A DNA stretch of 64,000 nt, from NCBI GenBank assembly GCA_030068145.1, contig JAPJBO010000344.1:155074-219073 (forward strand). The letters run 5' to 3'. Position 1 is the first letter of the stretch. Each line of letters opens with the position of its first letter. Source of the DNA: Diplonema papillatum (taxonomy: Eukaryota > Euglenozoa > Diplonemea > Diplonemida > Diplonemidae). Made by a program: the position numbers and the translations under genes. Shown here one piece after another: positions 12,801-24,245 of the stretch. Below the pieces are notes generated by a model. It ran no database searches and had not been told where the DNA came from. It saw nothing but the letters and a program-made list of their open reading frames with translations.

Positions 12801-15326
12801 TCTGCTCTAATTTCGTGGCCGTGTGCTCTGCACCAGCATCGGTGTACAATAGTCATCTGCTCTAATTTCGTGGCCGTGTGTACCAGCATCGGTGTACAAT
12901 AGTCATCTGCTCTAATTTCGTGGCCGTGTGTACCAGCATCGGTGTACAATAGTCATCTGCTCTAATTTCGTGGCCGTGTGCTCTGCACCAGCATCGGTGT
13001 ACAATAGTCATCTGCTCTAATTTCGTGGCCGTGTGTACCAGCATCGGTGTACAATAGTCATCTGCTCTAATTTCGTGGCCGTGTGCTCTGCACCAGCATC
13101 GGTGTACAATAGTCATCTGCTCTAATTTCGTGGCCGTGTGTACCAGCATCGGTGTACAATAGTCATCTGCTCTAATTTCGTGGCCGTGTGCTCTGCACCA
13201 GCATCGGTGTACAATAGTCATCTGCTCTAATTTCGTGGCCGTGTGTACCAGCATCGGTGTACAATAGTCATCTGCTCTAATTTCGTGGCCGTGTGTACCA
13301 GCATCGGTGTACAATAGTCATCTGCTCTAATTTCGTGGCCGTGTGCACCAGCATCGGTGTACAATAGTCATCTGCTCTAATTTCGTGGCCGTGTGCTCTG
13401 CACCAGCATCGGTGTACAATAGTCATCTGCTCTAATTTCGTGGCCGTGTGCACCAGCATCGGTGTACAATAGTCATCTGCTCTAATTTCGTGGCCGTGTG
13501 CTCTGCACCAGCATCGGTGTACAATAGTCATCTGCTCTAATTTCGTGGCCGTGTGTACCAGCATCGGTGTACAATAGTCATCTGCTCTAATTTCGTGGCC
13601 GTGTGCACCAGCATCGGTGTACAATAGTCATCTGCTCTAATTTCGTGGCCGTGTGCTCTGCACCAGCATCGGTGTACAATAGTCATCTGCTCTAATTTCG
13701 TGGCCGTGTGCACCAGCATCGGTGTACAATAGTCATCTGCTCTAATTTCGTGGCCGTGTGCTCTGCACCAGCATCGGTGTACAATAGTCATCTGCTCTAA
13801 TTTCGTGGCCGTGTGTACCAGCATCGGTGTACAATAGTCATCTGCTCTAATTTCGTGGCCGTGTGTACCAGCATCGGTGTACAATAGTCATCTGCTCTAA
13901 TTTCGTGGCCGTGTGTACCAGCATCGGTGTACAATAGTCATCTGCTCTAATTTCGTGGCCGTGTGCTCTGCACCAGCATCGGTGTACAATAGTCATCTGC
14001 TCTAATTTCGTGGCCGTGTGTACCAGCATCGGTGTACAATAGTCATCTGCTCTAATTTCGTGGCCGTGTGTACCAGCATCGGTGTACAATAGTCATCTGC
14101 TCTAATTTCGTGGCCGTGTGCTCTGCACCAGCATCGGTGTACAATAGTCATCTGCTCTAATTTCGTGGCCGTGTGTACCAGCATCGGTGTACAATAGTCA
14201 TCTGCTCTAATTTCGTGGCCGTGTGTACCAGCATCGGTGTACAATAGTCATCTGCTCTAATTTCGTGGCCGTGTGCTCTGCACCAGCATCGGTGTACAAT
14301 AGTCATCTGCTCTAATTTCGTGGCCGTGTGCACCAGCATCGGTGTACAATAGTCATCTGCTCTAATTTCGTGGCCGTGTGCTCTGCACCAGCATCGGTGT
14401 ACAATAGTCATCTGCTCTAATTTCGTGGCCGTGTGTACCAGCATCGGTGTACAATAGTCATCTGCTCTAATTTCGTGGCCGTGTGTACCAGCATCGGTGT
14501 ACAATAGTCATCTGCTCTAATTTCGTGGCCGTGTGCTCTGCACCAGCATCGGTGTACAATAGTCATCTGCTCTAATTTCGTGGCCGTGTGTACCAGCATC
14601 GGTGTACAATAGTCATCTGCTCTAATTTCGTGGCCGTGTGCTCTGCACCAGCATCGGTGTACAATAGTCATCTGCTCTAATTTCGTGGCCGTGTGTACCA
14701 GCATCGGTGTACAATAGTCATCTGCTCTAATTTCGTGGCCGTGTGCTCTGCACCAGCATCGGTGTACAATAGTCATCTGCTCTAATTTCGTGGCCGTGTG
14801 TACCAGCATCGGTGTACAATAGTCATCTGCTCTAATTTCGTGGCCGTGTGTACCAGCATCGGTGTACAATAGTCATCTGCTCTAATTTCGTGGCCGTGTG
14901 CTCTGCACCAGCATCGGTGTACAATAGTCATCTGCTCTAATTTCGTGGCCGTGTGTACCAGCATCGGTGTACAATAGTCATCTGCTCTAATTTCGTGGCC
15001 GTGTGCACCAGCATCGGTGTACAATAGTCATCTGCTCTAATTTCGTGGCCGTGTGCTCTGCACCAGCATCGGTGTACAATAGTCATCTGCTCTAATTTCG
15101 TGGCCGTGTGCACCAGCATCGGTGTACAATAGTCATCTGCTCTAATTTCGTGGCCGTGTGCACCAGCATCGGTGTACAATAGTCATCTGCTCTAATTTCG
15201 TGGCCGTGTGCTCTGCACCAGCATCGGTGTACAATAGTCATCTGCTCTAATTTCGTGGCCGTGTGCACCAGCATCGGTGTACAATAGTCATCTGCTCTAA
15301 TTTCGTCAGCATCGGTGTACAATAGT
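9843..15326. repeat. 5.5-kb higher-order satellite of 50- and 55-bp monomers
   Basis: About one hundred monomers share TCTGCTCTAATTTCGTGG and CAGCATCGGTGTACAATAG. The long form (55 bp) has GTGTGCTCTGCACCA where the short form (50 bp) has GTGTGTACCA or GTGTGCACCA; one 52-bp variant lies near 10.13 kb. After the first two monomers a long form is never followed by another long form, so the array is built of long-short and long-short-short blocks. A long-short pair is 105 bp, a multiple of three, which keeps minus-strand frames open by chance of periodicity. Confidence 0.97.
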
Positions 15327-16223
15327 CTTGTGTCGCCCTTGCTCAGAGTGCCAATCCAGAGATGGAGATCATACGACGAGTCCGCTGGACGGGGGGTGTT
15401 GGCCTTGTTTTCATTTGATCACTCAGAAAAGGAGAATAAATGCGTGGGTTTGTTGAGGAGAAACGCAGCGTCCATCATGTCTGTCACGCGGGTGGAAAGT
15501 GGTAACCAACAGCCCGCGAGAGCAGTAAAGGCGTGCGGCAAGCGTGGCAACGCTTCGGCGCTTTTTGTCCCGAACACGAAGGCATCTGAGTGAACTGTTG
15601 TCCGGACCCGCAACCCGCAACTCGGGCTCGGAACTCAAAGTATGAGAGCCAAAATACGTATGCTTCGTGACGATTTGACAAGTGGCGCGTTCTGCGGCAG
15701 GAAGATATGGCGCGAACGCGTTGTCGTCGTGGCACGCCGGGATCGTATGGAGAGAGAATAGGAGGTTCATGCTTGATAACGTTTTGGCAAGCTCCGCGCT
15801 TTGCGGGAGAATAAACATGGTAATAACACGGGAGTTATCTGGGGTCCGCACGTCCCGCCACGTCATCCTTTTGTAGTTCTGAAGTCATGATTGGGCGTTG
15901 CTCTACCCGAGGAGAATCAGGAGCATGAGCTCCTAAGACTGAGGAGTCAAACACCCGATGGGACCCGGACAAAATCCCAAGAGGTCACGACCGACGGGAT
16001 TTAGGAGAATAGGTTCATGTTTAATATTTTGGCAAGCTCCGGAAGAATAAACGTGGTGAAACAAGGAAGCGCGAGCCCGTGACAGGGTCGCTACCACGTG
16101 TCCGAACCTTCATGACGAGGCCTCGGCCTTGGCACCCACTCCAAAGCGTATCCGACAACGGACGCGAAGAGGTGTCGGCCAGACCCGGCTGCCGCTGCAC
16201 TGCGTTCGGGAAGGAACATGTTG
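15327..16223. other. Spacer with a ~60-bp direct repeat pair
   Basis: GAGAATAGG(AGG)TTCATG followed by TTTTGGCAAGCTCCG and GAATAAAC occurs at about 15757-15820 and again at about 16000-16055. I see no convincing gene here. Confidence 0.6.
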
Positions 16224-19200
16224 TCACTGCGGTCTCAGGACGATGAGGCCAACAAGCCACAAAGGCATGCAAGAGAGGAAGGCTGGGAAGAACACGAACC
16301 CGAAGACAATGCCGAACATCACCGACGCGAAGAGCACCTGGAAGAAGATGACAAACGCGTTCGAAGAAGCGCCCGCGAGGACGACGACGCCGAAGAGCGT
16401 CGACAACCCGCCGGCCAGAATGCTGCCGCCGATTTCTTCGAGGGCCTTCTGCACGCACTCGGCGCCCGAGAGGGGAGCAGACCCGGGTCTCTCGCGCGCG
16501 TTGTTGAGGCGGCAGGTGCAGAAGGCGATGCCTATGTGCGCGCAGTAGTCGACCGAGACGCCGATCGACATGGCGATGACAACGTATGACACGGGAGACA
16601 GCTTCACTCCGAGGAAGTACATCCAGCCGAGGATCGAAACGTCGATCAAGCAGACGATAAGAGTCACAAGCAGCGCCATGATCGGCGGCATAAATAGGAG
16701 GAGGGCCACCAACACAGCGATCGTGGAGAGCAGGAGGTTGTTCCAGACCATCCCGCTGATCGCCACGTCGCCGTCGGAATACGCGTAGAACGAAGCCGAG
16801 ACGAAGCCGGTCGCCCCGTGCCGGGCCCGCCACGCACCGAACAGCGCGCGCGCCGCCCTGACGTCCCGGATCTTCATCTCGCTCGTGATTCCCACCCGCT
16901 GCGCCCCGGTCAGCCTCACCTGGCACAGCGGCTTGCCAGGGCACGCGACGAACTCGGTCGCAGCCGACACGTCGACGTCCCTCGCGTACACGTCCAGCAG
17001 GCCCTGCAGCTCCTCCTCGAACCGCGCCTGGACCGAAGCGTTCGCAGACGCTTGCACCGCCGCGCGCCTCTGCCGCCACTCCATCTCCGCCAGCGGGGGA
17101 TCCTCGTCCAAGTTCGAAGCGCGGCGTTCTTCGAATTGAGAGGACGCGCCGCCAGGAGACAGCAACCGGGCGTACGCCCAGGATTGGAAGTCGAGGACCC
17201 AAGGGTCTACGGCCAGGATGCTCTCGTCCGCCGCCAGCGTGCCGACGAGATCCGCGAGCTGGGTTTGCAGGTGAGGGGAGGCCCAGTCGAGGGATGAGTC
17301 GGTCAGGATGATGGACAGCGGCACCGGCGTGCCTTGGAATAATTCCTCCTGCGCATGCATGAAGTCCGTCACGTAAGACCCCCGGGGCAGGGTTTCCGCG
17401 AAGCTGATCCCGGACTCCAGGTCGGAGATGTGCAGCGCGCAGACTGCGGTCCAGGCGAGGAACGCCGCCACGACGAGGTACTTGTACACGGCGTGCGTGA
17501 TGAACGGCGCGTATCGGTACTGGATGAACCGCGCGATCGCGCTCCCGCCGGCCGCCTGCAGCTCGTCGTCGCCCGAAGCGATGCTGTCGGCCTCCCACGC
17601 GAACGAATTCGGCCGCAGGCACACGTTGCCGCCGCTAACGGACGCGTTGTCTTCAACGGTCCGGAGGAAGGACACGACGCGCTGCGACCGGAAGTTCGAC
17701 GCCTCGGCGCTGCCCGTCTCCGCGTTGTCGCGCAGCCGATCGTCATCTCTCAGCGAGCTTTGCTTCAAGATACTCTTCCGCTCCTTTCCCCCTCTCGCTT
17801 CCCCTTCGCGGCTTTCGTCGTCGACCTCTCTCGACAGACTGTCATAGCAGACGCTCAGCGACTTCCCCCGCGACATCGTGCCCCCGCTGAGGGACAGCCG
17901 GCTCCGCTGCTCTTTGTTGATGAGCTTCCCGGAGTCCACGCAGCGCACAAGGTCCGCGCCGGAGATCATTTTGTCTAACAAAAATGACCGCTTCCGCGAG
18001 GACCGCCGGCCCTGCGACGTCGACATGCTTCGCGAGAGCGTGTCGAAGGAGACCGACTGGTCTATCTGGTGCAGAGGCGTGTGCCTCCAGGAAGCCTCGC
18101 TCCTCGGCGAGTCGCGCTGCGACGTGGGCTGCGTCGGCGTCGGCGGGAGGCTGTCGCTAGCGCGGGGGTACGGGGAGGATCTCCACACGTCAGGCACCGG
18201 GGACAAGTCGCGGCCCTGCAGGAGCAGCGTCACCGTTGACTCTGTCCTCGTCTGGACCCGGTCGCCGTCCTGCGGGGGCGCGCTCATGTTCGACGTGAGC
18301 ACGAGCGACGGCGGGGTGCGGACGGCCGCGGCGTCGGTGGCGGTGCTGCCACCGTCGTCCCACCGCCGCCCGGGGGCTTTATCCGCGCTGTCCGCACTGC
18401 GTCGGCTCGCCGTTTCGCTGCTGGTGAAAGCGTCGTCCGGCGAGCTCATGGACTGCAGCGTGGTAGACGGGGGGTCCGCCGGGTCGAGGATGCTCACCTT
18501 CCGCGAGACAGACCCGCGCCGCGCGGCCGCCGCCTGCAGCGGATTCAACGGGTGGGCACCTGCGCCGGCTGCTGCTGCTTGGCAGCCCGGCTGAGCCTCG
18601 CCCCTGCTGCCGCTGCCGTCGCGCTCGAGCCAGTCGGCTCCCGGACGAGCAGCCCACGCGTCTCTCTTCGGCGGCGCCCCGCCGCCCGCGTCGACCGGCG
18701 ACGGCAGCTGCTCGACCGCTTTTTCCGGCAGAGCCGCGCTCCGCGCCTCCGACACCCGCCTCTCGAACACTGCCCTCCCGCCGCAACCGGGGAAGCCAAA
18801 CGACTCGATCCCCTCCGACAGAACCAAGTCGCGGATGGTCGCGTCCCGGTTGCGCGCCTTTACGCAGAACAACACGTCGAGCCGGTTGGCTTCGACGCGG
18901 CTCTCGTCGGTGTCGAGCGCGATCAGGAAAACCGAGCACTGCAGGACGAAGTCCCAGGCCAGCACGAACAGGGCCGTGACCGCGAAAGCCCGCACCGCGG
19001 GCATCGTCGCGGCGGATCCGACGGCGAAAGCGATGATGTCGGTCACCGTCGTCAAGGTGATCGAGGGACCGGAAATCGACAACGCTTTTGCGATTCGCTT
19101 CCGGCGGTCTTCGATGAAGAAGTGCGCTGCGTAGCAGTCGACGATGATGATCACATCGTCGACCCCTATGCCGATGAGGACGAACAGAATCAACGGCGTG

Positions 19201-20033
19201 ATCGGCGTCAGCACCTGCTGCGTCAGGGGCAGCGTGGCGAGGCCGAAGAGAAACGCCAGCAGCATCAACGCCGCCGCCGTCGCTCCGAGGATGGCTCGGG
19301 ACCCTATCACGGTGAGGTCGCCCAGGAGGATCGAGCAGAAAACCACCACGAGGACGATACTCACCGCGACCAGACTCACGTCATCCTGCACTACCCGCGC
19401 GATTTCTTTGTCGATCGACGTCGATGTGATGGCCAGCAAGGTAACCCGGGGGGGCAGGGGAAGGTTCGCCATGAGTTCAATCGACTCGTCATCGTGCGCG
19501 GACATCCCAGCGTCGTCGGGATCGTACTGCCAAGACATCAGCACCGCATCCGCGGAGAGCGTGAAGGCGAAGTCTCCGGCGAGCCTCAAACTCAGCGCGG
19601 CGCCTTGCTTCGGGTTGTCTTCCATCCACTGCTGCAGGGTGGAGGTCACGTTCGGGTCGTTTGCGAGCAACTGCTCGTCGTACTGCCACACTTCGAGGAC
19701 GGTGCTCTCTGTGCACGGAGCGTTGGGGACCGGCCGGTAGCAGTGGGCCTCGTACCTGCCGCCGCCCACTAGCGCGTTTCGGGCTGCGAGCATGGCTAGC
19801 AGACGGGCGTTGGTGAGGATGTTGCTGCCGTCGTCGGTCGAGAAAAGAAGGCTGGTGCGCACGGGAGACGGGGGGAACGTGCGCTGCAGCAGCTTCGAGT
19901 CGATGTAGCCTTGGCCGTCGACGGGGCTCCACAGCTCGTCCCCGTCGAACTCCGATTCAAGGAACACGAAGACGGATATCAGCGACAACCCCAGCAGCGC
20001 TGCGCAAACGAGAAGGACGGCGTACCAGTAATC
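16224..20033 (-). CDS. Patched/RND-family transporter with sterol-sensing domain, 5' end incomplete
   Basis: A frame of about 1,269 codons encodes a protein of the RND superfamily, eukaryotic Patched/Dispatched/NPC1 branch: large membrane proteins that move or sense lipids using an ion gradient. From 20033: TM1 (about residues 3-25, YWYAVLLVCAALLGLS); an extracellular loop; a five-helix sterol-sensing block (about 217-370) with GIGVDD in TM4; a long Ser/Thr-rich cytosolic insert (about 400-815); then a second half with TM7, another large loop and five helices near the C-terminus carrying the matching SIGVSVDYCAHI motif. The first Met of the open frame is not at the natural N-terminus. TM1 begins just after a plausible splice acceptor (CCGCAG before GAT, at 20034-20036), so at least one upstream exon is missing from the model. 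Family A lies just upstream. The transported lipid cannot be told from sequence. Confidence 0.9.
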   Translation of the reverse strand, partial: DYWYAVLLVCAALLGLSLISVFVFLESEFDGDELWSPVDGQGYIDSKLLQRTFPPSPVRTSLLFSTDDGSNILTNARLLAMLAARNALVGGGRYEAHCYRPVPNAPCTESTVLEVWQYDEQLLANDPNVTSTLQQWMEDNPKQGAALSLRLAGDFAFTLSADAVLMSWQYDPDDAGMSAHDDESIELMANLPLPPRVTLLAITSTSIDKEIARVVQDDVSLVAVSIVLVVVFCSILLGDLTVIGSRAILGATAAALMLLAFLFGLATLPLTQQVLTPITPLILFVLIGIGVDDVIIIVDCYAAHFFIEDRRKRIAKALSISGPSITLTTVTDIIAFAVGSAATMPAVRAFAVTALFVLAWDFVLQCSVFLIALDTDESRVEANRLDVLFCVKARNRDATIRDLVLSEGIESFGFPGCGGRAVFERRVSEARSAALPEKAVEQLPSPVDAGGGAPPKRDAWAARPGADWLERDGSGSRGEAQPGCQAAAAGAGAHPLNPLQAAAARRGSVSRKVSILDPADPPSTTLQSMSSPDDAFTSSETASRRSADSADKAPGRRWDDGGSTATDAAAVRTPPSLVLTSNMSAPPQDGDRVQTRTESTVTLLLQGRDLSPVPDVWRSSPYPRASDSLPPTPTQPTSQRDSPRSEASWRHTPLHQIDQSVSFDTLSRSMSTSQGRRSSRKRSFLLDKMISGADLVRCVDSGKLINKEQRSRLSLSGGTMSRGKSLSVCYDSLSREVDDESREGEARGGKERKSILKQSSLRDDDRLRDNAETGSAEASNFRSQRVVSFLRTVEDNASVSGGNVCLRPNSFAWEADSIASGDDELQAAGGSAIARFIQYRYAPFITHAVYKYLVVAAFLAWTAVCALHISDLESGISFAETLPRGSYVTDFMHAQEELFQGTPVPLSIILTDSSLDWASPHLQTQLADLVGTLAADESILAVDPWVLDFQSWAYARLLSPGGASSQFEERRASNLDEDPPLAEMEWRQRRAAVQASANASVQARFEEELQGLLDVYARDVDVSAATEFVACPGKPLCQVRLTGAQRVGITSEMKIRDVRAARALFGAWRARHGATGFVSASFYAYSDGDVAISGMVWNNLLLSTIAVLVALLLFMPPIMALLVTLIVCLIDVSILGWMYFLGVKLSPVSYVVIAMSIGVSVDYCAHIGIAFCTCRLNNARERPGSAPLSGAECVQKALEEIGGSILAGGLSTLFGVVVLAGASSNAFVIFFQVLFASVMFGIVFGFVFFPAFLSCMPLWLVGLIVLRPQ

Positions 20034-20069
20034 CTGCGGCAGTGCGGGAAAGGGTAAGTTTTCGAGCGT

Positions 20070-20250
20070 TTTTTTTAGAGTGCAAGTGCACTTGAAGATC
20101 CGGGGTGTATAACCATGATCGAAAAGGTATCGTACGAAAGTGTGCGTATCGTATCTGCGGTAGTGGCAGTACGTGTGCTTGTGTGTGTTTTTCGTTGTTT
20201 TTATGTTTCCGACGATCCCCTGTGGGCATACAGATTGGTGTCTTGGTTGG
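20070..20250 (-). repeat. Family A module upstream of the RND gene
   Basis: Reads TTTTTTAGAGTGCAAGTGCA, then CGTATCGTATCTGCGGTAG, GTGGCAGTACGTGTGCTTG and TTTCCGACGATCCCC on the plus strand. The same blocks, in the same order and orientation, lie upstream of the zinc-ribbon exon at 54.12 kb and the peroxidase at 61.77 kb. Confidence 0.85.
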
Positions 20251-21583
20251 TCTAGGTTGCGCTATCACCGCTCGTTTTCTCTTCTTTGCTCACTGCTGTA
20301 TGCACTTTCTCACTCTTTTACTCACTTTGGCTAGCCAAAAAAGACTCATGCGACCGACACCATTGGGTGGGAAGGCGGGTGCGGTGCATACAATCACAAC
20401 CAAGGCGGCTCGGTGAAAAAACGACGAAAGCCATTTCGCAACCCAAGCGGGCACCGGCCATGACCAGTGGCTTCCAAGCGCCTTGGCCGCAACATTCTTC
20501 GCAACGGAGGACTTGCCGCGGTAGTGTTCCTGTGTAGGGTGGGGGACAAGGTGGATCAACAAAGCCGGCAAAAACTAAGAGAAAGGCCTACATTGTGGTT
20601 AGCAGAAGAAGCGAGGTGGCAAGGAGCTCAGTCCGGCCGTTAGGATCTCCATTTCTCGAGTTCTCCCTTCAGTTTTTTAGCCGGATTGGAGCTTTAGTTC
20701 CTATGTACTGTGGGGACATGGATCAACAAAGCAAGAGAAAGGCCGATCATTGTCCATAATTTGTGCTGGAAGGGCAGCATTGCGTATTGCGTCGACTATC
20801 CGACGCGTCTGACTCGACGGTACATTCTTCCGTAGTGGCCCACCGTTGTAGCAGGTAACGTGGAATTAGAATTCGATTCCGGAGAGGGTGCCCGCGAAAA
20901 GGGCTATTACGCGGCAGGTACGCAAACTGCCCACCCACACTAGTACACCTTGCTTAGCACGTCAGAAACGATGGATGGTGCCTAAACCTCCCCATGAGCA
21001 CGCGTTCAGGTGCCGGTTCACAAAGGTCTGCTGCCAGGCCAGCACGGTGAAAGCTACTATAAGTGGAACACACCTGAATGCGGTGCAGATTCGTCACGCA
21101 CTGGAGCGCAAGTTGCGGCTCGCCGAACTCAGTTTCCGCTGCCAGGATGATAGTCTTGAGCTGTGGAAAGGGTTAGAATGTTTGACAAAAACACTGCCTT
21201 TTTCATGCATGTTCGATGCTAGCACCACGCCTTCCGCAGACGGTGTCAAAACCTCCGTTTTTAACACCTTCTTCAACTCCAAAAGGGAAGTGGGGGGCGC
21301 AAGAACGTGCTTGGAATGGCAGTGCTCAACACTGCCACCTGACCCGTCTGCACCGGGTTTTAGTCGTTTACGCCGCAGACACAAGGCGGACCATCATCAG
21401 CACGGAATCTGAGTGTCAGCAGGTGTGGGTCTGGACTGCCAGGCTCGGCACAGCCAGGGCCACCCAAATCCGTCTCGGAGAAGATCTGTACAACCGTGTC
21501 TGGGCAATCAGCGAAAATCAGGGCACCCACCTTGCAACTCACCCACAACGCGCCCTGACGTGTGTTCCTTTTGCGGTGGCAAT
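20251..21583. other. Intergenic, no gene seen
   Basis: Contains a repeated GGATCAACAAAGC...AAGAGAAAGGCC motif (about 20552 and 20720), a diverged family B copy near 21188-21240 and the CAAGAACGTGCTTGGAATGG motif near 21300. Short frames on both strands show no family resemblance. Confidence 0.55.
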
Positions 21584-21895
21584 GCGGAGAAGACACGGGG
21601 TTGGGAAAAGTGTGCGAGGAAGTCATCCTGCGAGCTGAGGGCACAGCATGTCGCGGACGCAAAAAGAGAGATGACCACCTGACTGGAACGGGGGAGCAAG
21701 AACATCTTTGCGATGGTTGTGTGCCACACCGCACCAGTCCTTTGTACCGTGCCACGACACATGAGCCGGACTATCATCAGCAGCAGGAACCAGAGTGTCT
21801 GCAGACAGGACAGCGGTGTATGCCCGGCGCGATTTCTGGACGATCTTCACACGACCCAGGCCCAAGAACAAAAATGGACCAACTCTCGGGGGGGG
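21584..21895 (+). repeat. 312-bp direct repeat E, copy 1 (downstream side of the USP gene)
   Basis: From GCGGAGAAGACACGGGG to CCAACTCTCGGGGGG it matches 24457-24768 with only about four differences over its whole length. Confidence 0.95.
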
Positions 21896-22558
21896 TCGTT
21901 GTATAATGGTTTAGCTTGAAGAGTGTTGGAAAGGTTGAAAAAGGTTTTGGGGGTCACCGTCGGTTTGTGTTTTTATTTTTTTCTGTATATTTTTTTTGGG
22001 GGGTAATTATTTTTTCGGGGGTTCGCGTAACCCTTCTTTTCCGGAAGATAACGTTATCTTTTCTTTTCTCTCTGGCGCTCTTTTTCTCTCTATCTCTCTC
22101 TTTGGCTAGCAAAGCGACTATTGCGACCGACACCACGACCACACCCGTAATGAATGTGATCAAGGGCCCCCCACGTTCTACATGTTGAGCAGGGGTTGCC
22201 ATGTAGCCCGTACCGGTCTAAGCCTTCATTGCAGCTTCCATAAGCACCCCCGTTGGGACGGGTCCGACGGTCCGTTAGTCATCAGCGACATCGGGCGGGA
22301 AAAAGTAAATAAAAAGAAAGGGGAAAAATGGGGGTGTGGGTGGATAAGCTCGTGGTAGGTTGTTCGGAAATAAGTACAACCTCAAACTACGCCTAGCACA
22401 GGGCCAGGCGGCATATACGTGCCTTCATCCTCTCATGTTAGTGTGCGTTCACTCGTACAGACACTTCGAGTTTTTCCCGTTAGTCAGGGTAAACGGGTGC
22501 GGAGTGAAATATAGACCAGCCAGCAATCAAGAATCCGATGAGGCTCAAACGACGCGGA
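21896..22558. other. Spacer 3' of the USP gene
   Basis: T-rich tract followed by a CTTTGGCTAGC motif, also seen near 20.33, 34.41 and 58.02 kb. No gene recognised. Confidence 0.5.
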
Positions 22559-24235
22559 TCAGAATCTCACACCCGCGAGGTGGCAACGTCTCTCATGCGC
22601 GCGGAGTCCCCTCAGACCTTGGAACGTCTGGCCATCCTTCGTGCATTCGACGGAGCAGTGTTGACATCGCAGCACCGGGGAACCTGTTAACTGCTGTTCA
22701 AACAACTGACCATGCGGTGTCAGACATTGGGAGTCCGGCAAGGGCGGGCAGGGTGGCGAATTACCAAAGGGGCAGAAGGAGTCAGGTGATCCTTCCGACT
22801 GCCGGCTCATCAAATTACCGGCTGAACCTGGGGGTGCAGGCAAGTCGGGTAGCCGATCCTGAGTGGGAAGCACCATGGAGGGTGACGGGGCACGGACAGT
22901 CATGTCGTGGGCATTCCGGGGGATCCGGACAAAGGCCGCGAGGTAAACGTCACCCCACGGAATGTCGTCGACAGAGGTGACGTGCAGGTCGTCGAAGAGG
23001 ATCCACCCCGTGTCTTGCGCAACGTACGTGACGTAGTGCCCGCTAGCCGTATCCTCCCCCATGTGCACCACGACGGCTGCGAGGCGTAGCAGATGGTCCG
23101 GCGGTCCGAAGAAGGGGGGCAGTTTCACGTCATTCTGGCGCCTGGCACCGTTTCTCGTGTAGATGCCAAACTGCATCAGAACACATTCAGCTGTCAGACG
23201 GAGATCCATGCTTTCAACCACCGTACCTACAGCCTTGCAGTCGCATACTCTCTCCGGATTCACAAACCCGTGCACGTGGAGAGAGTCTTCCAGCTTCCTT
23301 CCGCAAGGAATTTGCAAACATTGCATTACCTGACTGCTGGAAGAAGTGCGTCCACATGCACTGCATCGTACTGAGCTGGTCCAGCCGTTCTCCAAGCATG
23401 TTACGAAGAGTTGGTAGCCCGGGCAGGGGGTCCCCGTTTCGTCCGGACCCAGCGTCGCACTAGTCGCGCTGAGTATCGCTACCAGAGCTTCGTGCGCATC
23501 GTGCTGCCGTGCATCGCAGAAGTTTGCGAACATGCTCAGGATGGCTTGGACACCCATTCTCCGACAATCCCGGCTACGCTGGTCACCACTGTCGCGAGAG
23601 CTTGACAGCATGGCAAAGTAAGCCAGGAAGTCCCCGAGAAATCCACGGCAGTTGGGGAGGTCCTGCGCAAGGCTCCAGTACATCTCTCTGATCGGCCCAA
23701 CCCGTAGCAGGAGCTGCAGCACCGCACCAAAGAAGCACGTGTTCCCCAGATTCGGGAGGCCGGCGGGGCCAAACAGCGTCGGATCATGCCTCACGGAAGG
23801 CGGGTGTGTACAAACGTCTGATCGGTAGCACGTGGATGGAGGGGCAACTGTTAGAACCGGTTTGTGGACATTCGAGCGGCGTCGCTTTGAAGCCCGTTGT
23901 TCGTCCTCTTCAGCCTTTCGCTTGTGGCCTTTCCGCGTGGACTCACGGGGGGCGGTCGTGTCAGCCTGTCGGGTCGGTGCTTCGGTGGGCGGTGATCGGG
24001 GGGCGTCATCTTCAGCTTCCGGGACAGGTTGGGGGCGGCCATTGTATTTCACGAAGGGTCTTTCAGCCAGAAGGCGCTCGATCGCAAGGTCCATCGCGGC
24101 CGGCTCTGGCAGTGATAGAGTGCGTTCCACCTCGTGAATGAGCCAGAAGAAGTGCCTCCGCACCTTCCCGCAATGCTCGCCAAATTTGGCCTCTGGGTAT
24201 GTGTCCAGGAGCCATTTGCGGAATCCACTCTTCAC
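22559..24235 (-). CDS. Ubiquitin-specific protease (peptidase C19) with C-terminal zinc finger
   Basis: A 558-codon frame encodes a cysteine deubiquitinase that should cleave ubiquitin from proteins, probably in the nucleus. Residues (from 24235): helical N-terminus with RKWLLDTYPEAKF; a basic, NLS-like stretch (about 105-121, KRKAEEDEQRASKRRR); the Cys box GLPNLGNTCFF with catalytic Cys167; QHDAHEAL (about 244-251); a CxxC plus CxC zinc site (291/294 and 331/333); the His box ASGHYVTYV with His400; and the acidic residue of FDDLHV (415-416). All catalytic positions are present. Near the C-terminus a C2H2 finger uses Cys524, Cys527, His547 and His552 (GLRGLRAHERRCH). There is no ATG at the upstream edge: codon 24235 is GTG and an in-frame stop lies about 30 bp upstream inside repeat B. 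The true start is therefore either the Met at 24094 or an upstream exon. The gene sits between direct repeats E. Confidence 0.88.
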   Translation of the reverse strand: MKSGFRKWLLDTYPEAKFGEHCGKVRRHFFWLIHEVERTLSLPEPAAMDLAIERLLAERPFVKYNGRPQPVPEAEDDAPRSPPTEAPTRQADTTAPRESTRKGHKRKAEEDEQRASKRRRSNVHKPVLTVAPPSTCYRSDVCTHPPSVRHDPTLFGPAGLPNLGNTCFFGAVLQLLLRVGPIREMYWSLAQDLPNCRGFLGDFLAYFAMLSSSRDSGDQRSRDCRRMGVQAILSMFANFCDARQHDAHEALVAILSATSATLGPDETGTPCPGYQLFVTCLENGWTSSVRCSACGRTSSSSQVMQCLQIPCGRKLEDSLHVHGFVNPERVCDCKAVGTVVESMDLRLTAECVLMQFGIYTRNGARRQNDVKLPPFFGPPDHLLRLAAVVVHMGEDTASGHYVTYVAQDTGWILFDDLHVTSVDDIPWGDVYLAAFVRIPRNAHDMTVRAPSPSMVLPTQDRLPDLPAPPGSAGNLMSRQSEGSPDSFCPFGNSPPCPPLPDSQCLTPHGQLFEQQLTGSPVLRCQHCSVECTKDGQTFQGLRGLRAHERRCHLAGVRF

Positions 24236-24245
24236 TCTCGGGGGG

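Noticed and set aside
9845-15322. Series of 76-185-codon minus-strand frames with RADDYCTPMLVH-type repeats
   Set aside because: They are translations of the 50/55-bp satellite, open only because a long-short pair is 105 bp; they break whenever two short monomers meet.
9843-15326. CRISPR array
   Set aside because: There are no unique spacers; the whole 50/55-bp unit repeats and the setting is eukaryotic.
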